Below are positions 13,501 to 27,568 of a DNA stretch of 64,000 bases, one piece after another. Every line of letters starts with the position of its first letter. The first letter of the stretch is position 1. Below the pieces are notes generated by a model. It had not been told where the DNA came from. It did not search any database and saw nothing but the letters and a program-made list of their open reading frames with translations. The position numbers were made by a program, and so were the translations under genes. The stretch is from Jacaranda mimosifolia (Eukaryota; Streptophyta; Magnoliopsida; Lamiales; Bignoniaceae): positions 3,375,001-3,439,000 of the forward strand of contig CM032126.1 of NCBI GenBank assembly GCA_018894105.1. The letters run 5' to 3'.

Positions 13501-14089
13501 CGCACTGTGTTTTGAAGTTTGACTCTTTTCTGGAGAGATGTTCGCAGTCATTACTCATTACTGTGTGATTTAGTGTGGGATGTCATGAAATTTTTCTGGT
13601 TGTGTTGTATTGGGTTTGTAAATATTTTGCGTCTTTCAGTTGTAAAATAGTTGAAACAAGACTCATGTCATACGAGCAATCCACTCTCATCTTGTTATTT
13701 TAAATTTTCTTTCTGGTGAGCACTTGATTTTCTAGGATTGTCCAAAACGCTTTGCCTAACCGGCACGCATGGGACCAAGCTCGTGGTATTTGTGAAGGGT
13801 TTCTGTTAGAAAATGTAAGGCCTATGTGATACTTCTTCAGCTGAAAATAGCGAGTCCGTACATCATGATGTTGAGGATATCTAATCACGAATATTGATCG
13901 CATGTTGCGTTTGTATGATAACAGACATGATTTATACATTAAAACATTTGCAGATTGTTAACTGAGTTAGCTTGGGCCAGGCCATAAGCTGATTGTACCT
14001 GCACTGTTTCTGGGTCCACTTCCATAGCTTAGCGCTACTCGGCTGTTCTCGAGTCCAGATGAAAACAACATTTAAAGAAGAAAGCGGAT

Positions 14090-14440
14090 TAAGAGAGTGT
14101 TTGGCTAATCTTATTTAAAAAATCATATAAACTCCTATATCTTATAAAATGTTTTTAGAATTTGTAAGATGTTATATCTTTTTTTAAAAATAAATTTTTA
14201 AAATGTTTAGATAAAATAATATTTTGAAACTTATAAGATGTAAGTAAAAACAATTTTGTAATTAACATGATTAAAATTAAGCTAGCTTATTATGATCTTC
14301 AAAATAATTTAGGCACTCCGTACTTTTTTAAAAAGAATTTATAAACTCCTAACATCTTATTTTATGAGCTTATAAGCTCTTTTTCAAAAAAAATTACCAA
14401 ACAATTTTTGACATCTTATAAGCTCTCAAACATCCTATAA
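14090..14440. mobile_element. Possible MITE with GTGTTTGG ends
   Basis: The left side reads AGAGTGTTTGGCTAATC. The right side contains the rough inverse ATTACCAAACAATTTTTGAC, and TTATAAG words recur between them. No convincing target duplication was found, so the borders and class are uncertain. Confidence 0.35.
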
Positions 14441-15164
14441 GAGATAAATACAAATGCACTTTATTAAACTATATTTATGAAACAAGGGCAGAGCTAGATA
14501 GCTCCAAGTTAAAATGTGATATGCAAGGTCATCTAAGGCATCAGTATGATACTGACAAAACTGAAGTACATTGACAGACGCGATAACCATCTTTTACAGA
14601 ATCTATACAATCGTGGAGCATGGAGAATTGGAGTTGCAACTATACACCAACTGGATGCTTGCCAGCAGCCATTTTATTTTATTTGGTTCAGGAAGCAACC
14701 AGTGCGTTGAGAGGGAATAAGATGTCATTTCATTTAATGATGAATTAAAAATGCCGTCTCAATATTTGAAGGCCAAGCTTCTTGGACCAGAACTTATTGT
14801 CTTCGATATCTACCACCCTTTGCTGGATGATTGCAAAATAACAAAATCCTCAGATAGCTTAAAGTTATGCATTAGCATATGACAATTTTGTTAGCTAAAA
14901 GCATCTTCTCGTCATCATCCAACACTTTATTCATATTTGCTAAGAGCAGACACCAAGAAGGGCGCAACATGCACACACACAAAATCTGAGAGCATGTAAA
15001 ACATAAAAGGAATTGCATTTAAGACTGAAATACAGAAACTTTAGGAGCTCCAATGTGATAATTTTCAATGTAAATATGATAATCATCTAACAAAAACCAT
15101 TTGATGACACACAGTCAACATTAAATAAAAGATGCCTACCTTATCATTTGATTGTTGCAAAGTA

Positions 15165-15541
15165 CTAAGAAAGTTCAAATCCAGCATTGGAGTTGATGGC
15201 ATATAGAAGTTTTGCTCTCAAAGTGCTCTGGCGTTTGTATGTTGGAAGCTGAATCCATTACATGGACCAAAATCAGACACAATATACATTAATAGTTTGA
15301 AAAAATAATCTAAGTACTTTTATTTGGTGAAAACAATGGCTAGATAATCAGGAATCCCGTGACAATAAGAATGAAGCAGTGTATGGCCTTCTGGACAGTA
15401 CCTTCAAAGTATTATAACATGTAGAAGCTGATGGAAGCCGATCCACATCCTGTCCTCCAAATGAAGCCCAAAGAGGAACATCACAAACCACCTACTTCAT
15501 CAAAAGTCCCTGATTCAGTTTACACTACGCATGTAGCATTT

Positions 15542-15582
<41 letters not shown>

Positions 15583-18500
15583 CATCTTCAATTTATCTTG
15601 AGACGGCCTTCTTTTTTATTTTAGGTGTTGCATGCACTTTATATTTTTTTCTCTTTTTTCATTTGGGAGTACATACTTTCCATGTTCATTATTATGCTAC
15701 TTCCTCTCCAGCCGATTAACCAATATGTAAAGAGTTCAACAATGCCCACACATGGAAACTTTATATTAATACATGGTAAGACAAGATGTCTTAATCAACT
15801 AAAGAGATGCATGTTTCAGTAAAAATAAAGTACGAAATCTGATAAATACTTTAATTGAAGACAAAAGACTTCTTTTATATAAAAAACCTAAACATATTAA
15901 TTGTATCATTGCATGTTCATACGCATGACAAGTCAAATGATCATGTAGGGTCTAGAGGTTCATATAGGACCAAAATTATCTGATTAGATATGAGAAGAAA
16001 AACCTAATTCTTATTACCTCAATATTTAAAATACATGAAAATGTGAACAAGGAAAAAATTGATGGCCCTGAATAAATCCATAAACATAAGTTGCTAGATA
16101 AAAATTCCTAATTCAATAAAAAATTAAACAAATGCATTGAAGTTGGCAAGCACCTTATGGATAGTAAAAGCCGGATGAAGGTGTTTGAACCCAAGCAATG
16201 GTGCTCGAGAACAGCTGGTTACAAACTTAAGAAGCATACAGCGCTCTCTCGGCTCAAATCCTGCAAATACCTATGAACAAACCAACAGATAATCTGAAAG
16301 CTTTGAGCGGACAATTTCAAGAAATTCAGCAACAGTAAACATCATGGCCAACACAACATTTAGAATAGGCACATCCAGTGATCAGCCTATACATCCAATA
16401 TTAAGCAATTAAATAACACATCGACTATGCAGTTGCAGGCGCACTTTTTGCCTCTTCTTTTCTGTTCTTTTTCTTTTTTTAAAGAGCGGATGGGCAAGTT
16501 CGAATGGCATGAAACCTAGTAGTCCAACGGGCCAAGCTGAAAACAGAAAGTCCAGCCACGACACAATAGATAGAATCTCCTCATGAAACACTCCAGAGCT
16601 CCAAGAGTTGATGGTTCTAGATAATAAGATTCTAATTTGTAGATCAGATCCACTATCAGAAAGCATACACATATAATAAGCAACGGTTGCAGGAACTTCA
16701 ACATGAGGTGGATGCAAAATAAATTTGTGCCAGCAAGACTGCATCTGTCCTCTAACAGAGTGTTGTATCACCCGAATATGCCCTTTTTACAGCTTTCTTG
16801 AGAACCGACATACTGCGGCAAATGCATTTTGCATCTTCCTCCTGTTGAAGTTCTTACAGCTCTTGCTTATTGTTCCTATGTGCTTTGTAATGCAGTTGCG
16901 GCAGCAAGATTGCATTAGTGCTCTAACAGAGTGTTGTAAACCTAAATCCTGTGTAACTAAATTTCAAAATCGAGATACTGGTGTTCAATATGTTTCCTTC
17001 AACATTTGGTGTTACATTAGACAGCCAAAAATCTACCTAAATCTCAAAGACATCGCAAATTACCTTCTATTATCTGACTGCAAGGAGTCTCTCTGAATCA
17101 AGTGTATCTGCCGGGATAGCTGAGGGAACTTTTGGGACTGTTCAACTAAACACAAAATGTATGTATTACCGGCTTTGGAGCTCACAAGACGTTGGATCTT
17201 ATTTTAATAATAAACTCTTTGGAGCTTAAAATTTGTTTTGGTAATTTGCATGGGCAATCTTATTATTCACATTATCACATACCAAAGCAAAGGGGCTTGT
17301 CAGGTCTTAAAGAATGAGTTTGAGTCCCTAACAAAGTAGCTTATAAGCTCCTGACCATTTATCTTTGGAGTTTAAAAGCTCCAAGCGACTGCAATTATGA
17401 CATCCCTTCTCTCCCACTTCATACCTCGGAATGCACCATTCTTATAAAGATAAATGTGCTTTCACATCTTCTTAACCCGAAATGGCTAGGGAGAGGAAAG
17501 GTTCCTTTTTTTGAGGATACTCCCAGGAACAGATTCAGTGGAGAGATGGGTGCTTAAAGGGGTATGCTGCTTTGCCGTGGACTTCTTTTGCATACAAGGA
17601 AAAGGTCTTAGGTGCTAAGAAGTATCCTTTTATAATTTTGGCTCTAGCTCAACCCAACCTGAAATCAAAGCATAAAGCAGTCCACTAGAAGTAGGAAACT
17701 GCTGGCCTGAGAAAAAGCAACCGCTCTGAGGAAACATGGCAAAATTCCTCTTCTTTTTGATTCTATGGGTAGGTTTTGTAAGAGCAGAGGTAAAAGCTTA
17801 AAAGATGTTGAATAAATGATCACCTAAGACAAACCCTCTCTGCCTTACCTGAGATAAGGCATCTCTGTCGCAAAAAACTGCATAGAGTGGAATTTAGTGA
17901 ATCATAAATGAACTAAAAGAAAATTTTAGTATTCAGAAAAATGATCATGAAGAAAATCAGAAGTTCATAATTTGTGTCCAAACATGCAATAATAGAATTG
18001 CTGTTTGAACAGAATTCAATGGTTTTTGCAGCTCAATTACTGGCATTAAATGGCAGAGAAACTGGATCCTACCAGAATACTGCAATTAAGGAAACCAATT
18101 AGTAAGCACGTATTTCAAGTGCTATCAGAGGCTTGTACCTCCCAAAATAGTTTAACAGTTCGACTCCCTTCACTGTAACCCCCTGTATATTGTGTGTTTT
18201 TCCTCAAATCATCAACATCAATGTCATGATCCCCACCCGAAAGTAACTGCAAACAAAACATGTAGATCAGCTTGAAATGAAAGTCCAGAGTAAATAGAAT
18301 TGTAGAATATAAAAGTCAAGGGCATGTCACACGAACAAATTACTTTACTGTATACTGATTATGATATGAACATGTGAAACAGGATGGATATTATTGCCAA
18401 ATGAATTTCCAAGAGTCTCCATAAAATGGAAGCCGTCTTAAAGACACATTTTTTTATGAATGACACATTTCGTAACTTAGCGCCTCAAAGTGCCCTGTGT

Positions 18501-21500
18501 ATGAAGTTTGTCTGATAATTCCTCCTTGGCTGAGTAAAGACCGTGTTCCGTATAAGTGACAAACCATATTCTATTAACTGTATGATCTATTGGGCGATGG
18601 TCAACTTGGGGAGAATTTCAAAAAATAACCCATATCTACTTTTGCAGATACATGAATAAGCACAAGGCTTCTAAGAAAAAGTATGTATTCAGCTCCCCCC
18701 ACACAGTTCCAGAAAATTACATGACAGCGAACATACTTATAGTACCATACATAGACCAAAAAATGAAAACAAAACAAGATCAAGGAATAACAAAAACCAT
18801 AATGCATCAAAGGAAAATACCTGATTAAATTCACTTGAATTAAATAACTTCAACCAAGATGGAGATATTAAATCCGTCAACCCTCTATAAAATGCATTTG
18901 AGAAAGGAAGTATCTGCAATTCAGTGCTGGCAACAAGGTGATAAGCCATTACAAGCAAGCAAACTTCAGCAGAATTACAGAAATGCCCATGAATACCTGT
19001 CGGTTAAGTTTATAATCTGCCATTGCATGAACATATTGCAATTTGTTCTCATTTGTCACAAGTATGTCCTTGCCCCCCGGTTTGAGTTCAATAACATGTC
19101 GTTTTCCAAGTGATTCTTCAGTAACTGTGAAATCGAAAGAAAGATCCTTGACATCACCATCATAATGCTGCATGTTGAATTTGCATCTAACATCAGAATA
19201 TCTCAAAACATGCATATGCAACCTCATTTGTAACACAAATACTTTACTCAAGGAAAGATATATGATAAATCAATACCACGAGCTCACAAAGAAAGTCACT
19301 CAGATATCAATAGGAAACTATGAGAATTTTAACTGATTAAAAGAAAACTAAATGATGAAATGCAAATCTGGTATTTCATATGCTAAAATCACGGTTCACA
19401 CCCTATAGAACAGTGCCTATTACGGCACTTGCATAGTGCCACCTGTCTTGCACTAGGGATGAGCCATAAATCCTATATTAATCTCATCTGAATTATGTCT
19501 TCGAGACTTCCACATCTAAATGTCAACCCAAACTCCTATTACCACAACCTACCGCAGCTCGCATCACAGAATCGGCTGGCTCTCTCTCCCTGCAACTTCT
19601 CAACACTAACTACCAACATTTATCTCCCTTGACAGATTACTAGCCAATGAAGCAACTTTCAGCAAGGAATACCACCATTACATTCATCCTTCCACAATAC
19701 CAACTATGTCCCCACAATGCAAGATCACTTTGTTCCCCCTCCATCTCCTCCGCAGTCATAGCTACAATGGTATCACCAACCTTGAATGCCCTGGAAAACT
19801 AAAATTTGTTTCTAACTGTCAAATGTGCATGCCATTTATAAGGATATGAGACAAAACTCTTGATCTTATAGAGTTGGTTAGGAGCTAACCAAAGCCTAAA
19901 ATATATGAGCCTACATGACATTATTTCTCTCCAATTGTCAGTGAGATCTGAAACTGCAGCCAGATTTTATGCTAAGAGAAAAGTTTGAAAGGAGGGTTAA
20001 GACTGCTTGTGCAATGACATGCTCCATACTCGATCAAGCACTTGGCAAAAAACAAAACAAATTGGTGGTGATACACTAAATGCCAGGAAATTGTAAATTT
20101 TCAGCAATTTCAATGTTTTAATAGAGCATTCACCTTAACATACATGAGATTCTTGTAAAGCTCAGGATCAAGAGTGGAGAGTTCATCCAAAAAGCTATAG
20201 CGGCCCAACAACTTTTGCACAAAAACGTGTGAAAAATAAAAGTCAAGTAATATTCCTTCATACAAAGCTTTACCAACAATTCTTCCCAGAAACTCAATCA
20301 TCTGGATCCCATTATCCAAAAATCTTGCAGTTGTATTTGGTATTAGAAGCCTTTCAGAAGTTGAGGTCTGGGAGAATAGGCCATACCTGAAATAACAAAC
20401 AGTCATTTCAGAGAGAGAGAGAGTGTGTGAGAAGAGAGAGAAAAGAGAAGGGGGAAAAAACCGATGATAATTGAAGAAACTTCATGAGTAGAAGACAACT
20501 TACTCTGGTGAAAAGGCTGCTTTCGAGATGTCAGTCAAGAACTCTTTGGACAACCCACCATAGTCAAGCCCAGCCTCTGGAAGGCCAGATTCACTAACAA
20601 ATGAAACATGGATGGCAGACTTCAACCTTGGACCCAGTGAATTCAGTTGTTGCAATCCATCTTCAAAAATATGACCCCGACGAATGACTACCTCAATTGA
20701 TCGTGAACCAGGTCCAGTGCCTTCACCAGCCAATCTTCTAGACACTTTGTCCATGCTGATAAATTCTCTGAACATTTTTACTCTGCCAAATTTGGGAAGG
20801 GATATCTCAGATTTCTTTGGCATCAAAAAGAATGTGGGAAAATTGGTTGATTTAAATGTAGAGTAAAAAAAAAAAAAAAAAAGATTAACAGAATCTCACT
20901 GGTGATGCAAGCATGTGGTTTAGAATATTAAACTACTTGAGCTGGAAGTAATCCAAAAGTAACTGTAGGTCAAAGGAACCATTTATATAGTTGTTGCTAA
21001 ACTAGTCACAAAATTCAAATTCAAAAGATAACATGTAATCCAATGCCTCCTCTCATTTTTAAGAAATAGATGCAATCTCCAATATATTTTAAATGGAGTT
21101 TGATAGCCATATTTCTGGAAACAATAGTAGAACACGCCACATCATATCCACTAGTTTACATAGCATGAACAAGTACAGTACCTACTAGCAGGTTCATGAG
21201 TTCTGTGACCACTGAAAGAACAACTATTATTAGCACCCTAAGCTTGGGGTGCAATCGAGTCAAGCAGAATCAAACTGAGTTTGGGAAAAAATTTCCAGCT
21301 CGAGCTTGAACTTGAAATATATATATATATATATATACACACACCTTAGGCTTGAGCTCCACAAGCCTAAAATTTTAAGCTCAAGTTCAATTCAATAAAA
21401 ACTCGAGCTCGACTCAATAAAGCTCGAATTGCCAAATGAGCTCAAAATGAAAAAAAAAATAGTAACATAATATATATTTATTAATAAAATAAAAAATAAT

Positions 21501-24500
21501 ATTTAATTATATATCGGCTCGCGAGGTGGAATCTAAATACAAATGGATCGAGCTCGATTCAACTCGACTTGAGCTCAAAATTGCTCAAGCTCATGAGGCT
21601 CGCATGAATCGACTTGTTTGCACCCCTACCCTAATCAACCTAATAAATACCATTCTTATACATTTAATGTTTTAAATGCTCAGTCATAGTGTAGTCTGTT
21701 AACTTCACTAAACAAAAAATTGGATGATTGCACATATTATTGTTCACCTAGGAGTAACAAATAAGTCTATTTGAAAGAGTAGTCAGAGGTGGCCCTATCA
21801 TCATGGATCCTGCATTATTAACAGTAACTCAACCTATTCCATTGCAGAAAAGCAGTATGTGCAAAAGTGTTCCAATGATAGTTTCTGGTACTGTGGGAGC
21901 ATGACATGTTGCATGTGCGAGGACTACAATTCTGTAATTTGGTCACTGCCATAGAGCAAAATAGGGCTACTGTAGGATGTGGATTACACCAAATTGACAG
22001 ATAGTTTGCTAGTCCGAGATTTGGGAGCCAGAGCAGCATGCCCAACAAACTGTAATTAATGGCAACACCCTTTTACATGAAAGTAACTTAGTTAAGCAAC
22101 ATTCTAGACATTGACTTAGATTATAACACTAGAGATATTTAAAGATAAGAACTCTTTGGCAACAGCTCCATAGCTATTGCAGTAATTTTGCAACTTATTG
22201 CAATACGGAATTACACATAGACTGGCTAACTAAACAGGAACAAAAAGTAATTTAAGATGCATTAAAAGTGTAAACAATCAGGATAAGATTAATTATTTCC
22301 TCATTCATAGATCTCTTTTGCAATCATCCACGTATTTTTGCACATATTATATTCCCAAGGGAAGAGAGAAATCAGATTAAGAATGTGCTGAAATAAGATA
22401 TCTCAAATTTCTTTCTTATGAATTTCCATAAGTTGGTAGCTTTGGCTTGTTTTCTCTTAAATTGTAGAAAAATGAAAAGCACCGTGAAGTTTTGCTTATC
22501 TTACTGTCCAGCTATATATGTGTGTATATATATATATAATGAAAGTTTCCAAAAAAATTAATTAGATAGTAGCACCAGCATAGACTACATCTATTTGCAG
22601 GTTCAAAACAAAAAGTAGTACTACGACTACTAATAATTAACTAATCATGATCTTGTGATGTAGTACCTACCTTTCTTCGAATGGGAATACATGCGGCATA
22701 GTAGTAATAACGGAACCCGTGCTTGAGGAGGATGCTCCATCTCCAGCTGAAAGAACTTCATGAGTCCTAGCAGCGACAGCAATTGGCATCCGGTTACTTT
22801 TACCAGGAGAAAGCCACAAAGAAGGATGACAAAATTGGTGCCTACAATCTCTTTCATATAATAAATGCAGGCATCGAACTGCAGAATCCACAAGAGTTTT
22901 GTACCGATGGCTTATACCCCGGGGCAAGGAATTATATGCTAGCGTATTCACCATTGATGCAATTTTCTGCTGCTGCCTCAGTGAGAATGGAACCTAGTTA
23001 AATTAATTATTATGTCAATAATACTAATACCACATACACATACAAGCGCAAATTAAATAAACTATCAACAATATAATTGAACAAATAACAAATAAATATA
23101 ACCTGCTTATCATAAAACTCTATGTCGTCAAGAACCGACAATAGATGAGAATAGCTGGAACAGAAGAGAAGGAGCAGACAAGATACATCATTTGATATGC
23201 CTTCAGGACCCTGTCTTAGGGCCTCAATGTCCCACTCATCAGAAGGATGTTCCTCAATTTGGCTGAAGTTTGATTGGCCCCTGATGGAGTCCACATTATC
23301 CTTCTCTGTCAGGGACTTTCCAGTGATTTTGTGCAACACGTCAACCCATTTATTGCCTGTGTCTTTACTAGATCTCTTCTGACTCCTCTCAGAAACTCCA
23401 TCACTTTTATCTCCAGGGATAGTCTTTGCATGGAATGATTTTGAATTGACAACATGATTTTTTTCGTGAAAGAAAGATTTTTCTAGTTCTCCCCACAAAT
23501 TTGAAAGAAATCCAGGGGTGAAAGACAGCATGTTGAGGACTGGCAAAGATTTGAGCACAGGATTCAAAGTTGAAAATAGTCGAAGCATGCATGAATAATA
23601 ATAAGCTATGTCAAGCAATCCGCACTTCTTTGGACACCCCTGATTGCATGATGGAAGATTATCAGTGCCACATATAGAAGCATCTTTTTCAAAATCTAGG
23701 AGTTTCTTAAGATGCCACTGTTGACAAACAGGCCTAAAAAGGTCCATATATGACAAGTTTGAGAATCCACAAGTTGTTTCATCCATGAGAAAAACAGATT
23801 CAGCAGAAGTACCACTACTGACTTGGATTTCTTCATTTCTCCATGTTATTTGTCCAAAGTTTTCAAGTGAAGCCAAAAGGTTATCTGCAAGTAAAATAAC
23901 TACATGGAGATAGGATGCATAATCTAAGCCTTCAGTAAATTTCCCCGAATCCGGTGCACTCATCTCATTCCCTGTTGCAAGGTACACAATGTTAGCAAGA
24001 GCCCAACCAACCCGTGGCATCTTTCTAGAGGACATCTCCAACTGATCCATATCAGAAATTTCCTTCAAAATCTTCTCTTTTGATATCTGTCATCACCTGC
24101 CATGGTTTGATCAGCCCCCTACTGCTTTAATCTAGAAAAGCTAAAAGTCCCATAATGTAGGAATATCATATTTTTGAAAGCATTATTTTGTTGAACGAAT
24201 TACATAACTTAGAATCAGTAAATTAAAGAAAAATTCCAGAACATTGTGGGAAAGTTAATAGAGCAACAAACAAATCCCTTGACCAAGAAAAAAATGCTTT
24301 TGATATTTCCAATAGTTGTTAATGTAGGAGTTTCTCTCTGTTTAGTCAACTCTTACCAGTAACATCCTGAGGCATGGTGATAACACCGACTTGTGTCTCA
24401 AAGCAGGTACAAGTATCGCAGGTAAGCGTTGAGGAAACCAAGGTATAGTGAGTAGTGAGACACAGTACTGCTCAACAGCACACTCCATCATATCATTATC

Positions 24501-26498
24501 ATTTATGTCCATGTTTGTTAGGTGGAATGGCCGCAAGGATAAAGTTATTGCACTGGCAACTATCAAGAATCTATCATCTGTCTGATAAGATGACACCTCT
24601 TGAGAGAAAAAAGGAGCTTCCAATTTACAAATGAATTTCCTGATGCAATTATACAACCCACTTCTTTTACTCCCGATAAACTGTACTAGATTTTTTACTG
24701 CAGTATTTGCATCCTTACGCCTATCATCAGTAATGCAATTCCAACCTTTTGGATCAGTTAAGAGAACCGATAAACGCATTGCTATTGATGTGAGGACAAC
24801 ATCTTGAACCCCTTGACGGGAGTAGTCAAACACAGATAAAATAAACAAGCAAACAGAAATCAACTTCTTTGATTGATGAAACCATATCTTTCTCTCTTCA
24901 ATGCTCCCCGTTGCCATCAAACAAAAGTTCTGATGTACATCTGCAAAATCAAAGGCAGTCATACATGAGAACCACTTGTATTTTATCACCAAGACAACAA
25001 ACAAGAAGCTACCTAAAATCTTTACAGGTATTATCATCAGCTAGGAGGAGATCAAGGCCAAGTGGCCAACCAAAAAACAAGCTAATGGTTTTCCTATATT
25101 GAGCTAGCACCTGTCTAAGCACTTAATCCAGTAATTCTAATAGCTAATCCTGATCAAAATCCCAACTTCGTCCAAAGAACTGCCTCAAGAATCAAGGAAG
25201 GTGTGCACTTCTACTCTTAGGCTTCATATATTCGTGCAACTAATCTATGTGATCTCTCTAACAGCCATCTAACTCAAGCTGCCTCTAGCTTTAGCATCAC
25301 ATCCTCACAGTTAGAAATTAATCTCAAAGAACCAAAATTCCCCAATTCAAAAATAATCCCTTGCTTTGAAAATGTTGACGAAATCATTTCACATATATGA
25401 AATGAAAGAAAAGTACCTGAGAATATATTTTCCTAAAATAAAAAGACAAGCAAGGTGGGAAAGACTGAGGAATATCTAATTGGTCTACCAACGAATGCAG
25501 ACCAAATCCCACACAGATGCATGCAAACACTTGCATGTGTAGAGTGTTTTCTAAGAAAAGCCAACAAGACAAAAATTCACATATTTTTCTTTTCTTTTTC
25601 CTTCATTTTATCATTTCCTTACTAATTCCCATGCCTGAACAGGGCACATGAATATCTAATTTACTTTATTTTCCTTTCAATTTTCCTCATGCCACCTTTC
25701 CCAAACATAGCACAGTCAGAACCACGTTAGTCTCTTTTTGTTTCTTACCAAAGGAAAACAGTCATAGCGCAATCTTCTTTTCATTTCTGCGGCTTAAACT
25801 GACCTGTTTTGCAGTAATCACCAAACTATAAACCAGAACACTTCAACCATTACCTTTGATTCACCATATAAAAACCCAATATTCAAGCAATGGCGTACCG
25901 TTTGAAGGAATGCCCTCCAAAACAATTCTGAAGCAACTTATCATGCAATCCGTGTCCCTGGCTTCAATTTTCCCATGTCGAACAGATAAATAGTTGATAA
26001 AGAAAAGAAAGGGTCTCAAAATTTCCTCTGATATCTGCATTCCAGTGAGAGCACCAGCACGATTACTTATCATTGCTTCCCACTCCTGCCGCAGCCGCAA
26101 CGCCACCGATTTCGTCTCATGATGCCCCCTCCAGATCCTCTGAATGCATGTCAAACATTCTTACACTCGAATAATGATACTGAATTAGGTTTTCCAATTC
26201 ACAAGATCAAGTTTCTAACCTGAATAAGCAATACGGCAGCGTTGGCTCGCCTGCTATAATTCCGGAGCTCCCTTTCTTGATTTACCCTCTCCAGAAGGGC
26301 ATCCCTCGTAATTTCCTTAGCGCTGGCTCCACGCAGTGACACCTGATCAAGAATCCAAATGCCGAATGCATCGTGCCATAGAGCAATAATTGTGATTAAT
26401 CACCAGAAAAGACGCATTTTTTATCTGAAATACTACGAATTAAGTTTGGAAAAGAGTGAGAGAAGGGGGGGAACCTGGTGTCTGCGAGATTCGTTCAT
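15165..26498 (-). CDS. UPL7: HECT E3 ubiquitin-protein ligase UPL7
   Basis: UPL7 is a HECT E3 that accepts ubiquitin on a cysteine and passes it to substrates. My exons, in transcript order, are 26498-26475, 26342-26220, 26139-25899, 24940-24357, 24086-23103, 22993-22671, 20782-20504, 20386-20134, 19167-18997, 18913-18821, 18246-18139, 17073-17064, 16260-16154, 15491-15402 and 15248-15165. All phases agree and give 1157 residues, close to the roughly 1140 of the family. An IQ motif ([14 protein letters not shown], about 46-60) matches the calmodulin-binding site of UPL7. The HECT domain holds [28 protein letters not shown] and the catalytic cysteine in [10 protein letters not shown] (C1125). 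The end GFELS is typical. The 10-base exon (17073-17064) is my proposal: without it the flanking exons do not join in frame. Intron 6 (20783-22670) carries a hAT MITE. No stop or frameshift was seen, so the gene appears intact. Confidence 0.94.
15547..15581. repeat. GT dinucleotide microsatellite
   Basis: About 17 GT units lie in the UPL7 intron between the last two-but-one exons (15492-16153). Confidence 0.95.
16728..16931. repeat. Short direct repeat in a UPL7 intron
   Basis: GCTCTAACAGAGTGTTGTAA at about 16919-16938 is matched at about 16748-16767 by a very similar string, and the bases before both (CAGCAAGA, TGCAT) also agree. The two arms are about 171 bases apart. It is probably a small old duplication inside the intron 16261-17063. 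Confidence 0.6.
21235..21635. mobile_element. hAT-type MITE in UPL7 intron 6
   Basis: The element is about 21243-21627. Its ends are (T)GGGGTGCAA and TTGCACCCC(T). Flanking ACCCTAAG and ACCCTAAT agree at 7 of 8 bases. The interior is rich in GAGCTCGA-type words (GCTCGAGCTTGAACTTG, ACTCGAGCTCGACTC), as in a widespread plant hAT MITE group. The element at 26935-27322 belongs to the same group. Confidence 0.75.
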
Positions 26499-26926
26499 GG
26501 TTCTCCGCGATTAGAACGGAGAGATCCGAACGAGGACCTGTCGAGGTTCGCAAGATTCTTGATGAGTTTTTCTTCAATAATTTCGTGTTTGGAAGTACGA
26601 TATAATGACGATGAAAGTACTGGCATGGCTCAACCAAAGTGAGAACTTAATTATTCAAAAATTATAAAAACATTTAACTATTTAGCATTATCATTTATAC
26701 TTAATATTATTTGTGATTATGTGCTAATTTGTCTTTTATCAACCTAAAGTAAATTCTATTTCCTGAATCGACATTTCTTTATTAAAATTATATTTTTATT
26801 TAAAGCAATAATCATAGCCAGATATTGGTAGAATGAATGAATGACATAGAATAATTGTCTCTTATAATGTTTTCTCAACTCAAATTTTGTCAAAATGGTT
26901 ATCTTTTCATAAAAACAACTTTCTAA
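26499..26926. other. UPL7 upstream region
   Basis: This is the region 5' of the UPL7 start codon (minus-strand gene). The first 140 bases are GC-mixed and probably hold the 5' leader; the rest is AT-rich. I saw no clear TATA box. Confidence 0.4.
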
Positions 26927-27330
26927 TTACACATAGAGGTGCAATTGAGTCGACTCAACCTTTTCGACTCAAAGTGAACAAGTCTAATATTTCGAACTCG
27001 ATCTCGATTTGATTCAACTCAACTCGATTAATCTCGAATTGCTAATTGAACTTCGAAATGTATAAGGTTAAGTTCAAGTTCAAACTCAAATTTGATTTTG
27101 AAATACAATAATAGTAATATAATACATATTTATTAATGAAGTAAAAAATAATATTAAATCATAGACTCGTTAGCTTCGATGCTAGATAAATGCCGCTTGA
27201 AATTGGCTCAAAATGTAAATCGAACTAGTTTGACTCAAGGATGACTTGTTTCGATTTCAAGTCGAGTTAGCTCAAACTCAGCTTATGAAGTCACTAGTTG
27301 GCTTTAGTCATTTGCATCCCTAATACACAT
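26927..27330. mobile_element. hAT-type MITE upstream of UPL7
   Basis: The element is 26935-27322, starting AGAGGTGCAATTGAGTCGA and ending TTTGCATCCCTA. TTACACAT (26927-26934) and ATACACAT (27323-27330) agree at 7 of 8 bases. The interior has the same CTCGA/TCAACTC words as the MITE in UPL7 intron 6. It is about 430 bases from the UPL7 start codon, so it could affect the promoter. Confidence 0.75.
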
Positions 27331-27568
27331 TGGTTGTTGAGTAAATTTAATTTTTTATATTGGAAAATAAATTTAAATATTGAGTTTGCCAATTTTGGAA
27401 AAGTTTGATTTTTCCATATTACTTAGATATGCGAATTCTTTTACATTTTAATTTATGAGCCTTCTTGAATAAGTTGGATATGATCGACCAAAATCCATTG
27501 TAGTCCATCATTTGAATCATCTAGTAAGCGCACATATTATCATTTATGAAATACCTATGATTGATATG

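Larger units (their letters stand above)
13048..15164. other. Convergent spacer between threonine deaminase and UPL7
   Basis: The two large genes point towards each other here, so both 3' untranslated regions lie inside. The proximal 300 bases after 13047 are probably threonine deaminase 3' UTR, and the bases just below 15165 belong to the UPL7 3' UTR. The spacer also holds a 96-base tandem duplication and a possible MITE. I see no further gene. Confidence 0.6.

Noticed and set aside
17861..17887. Alternative small exon for UPL7 (AGATGCCTTATCTCAG before GTAAGG)
   Set aside because: It also restores the phase but inserts RCLIS, which does not fit the family as I know it; the 10-base exon at 17064-17073 fits better.
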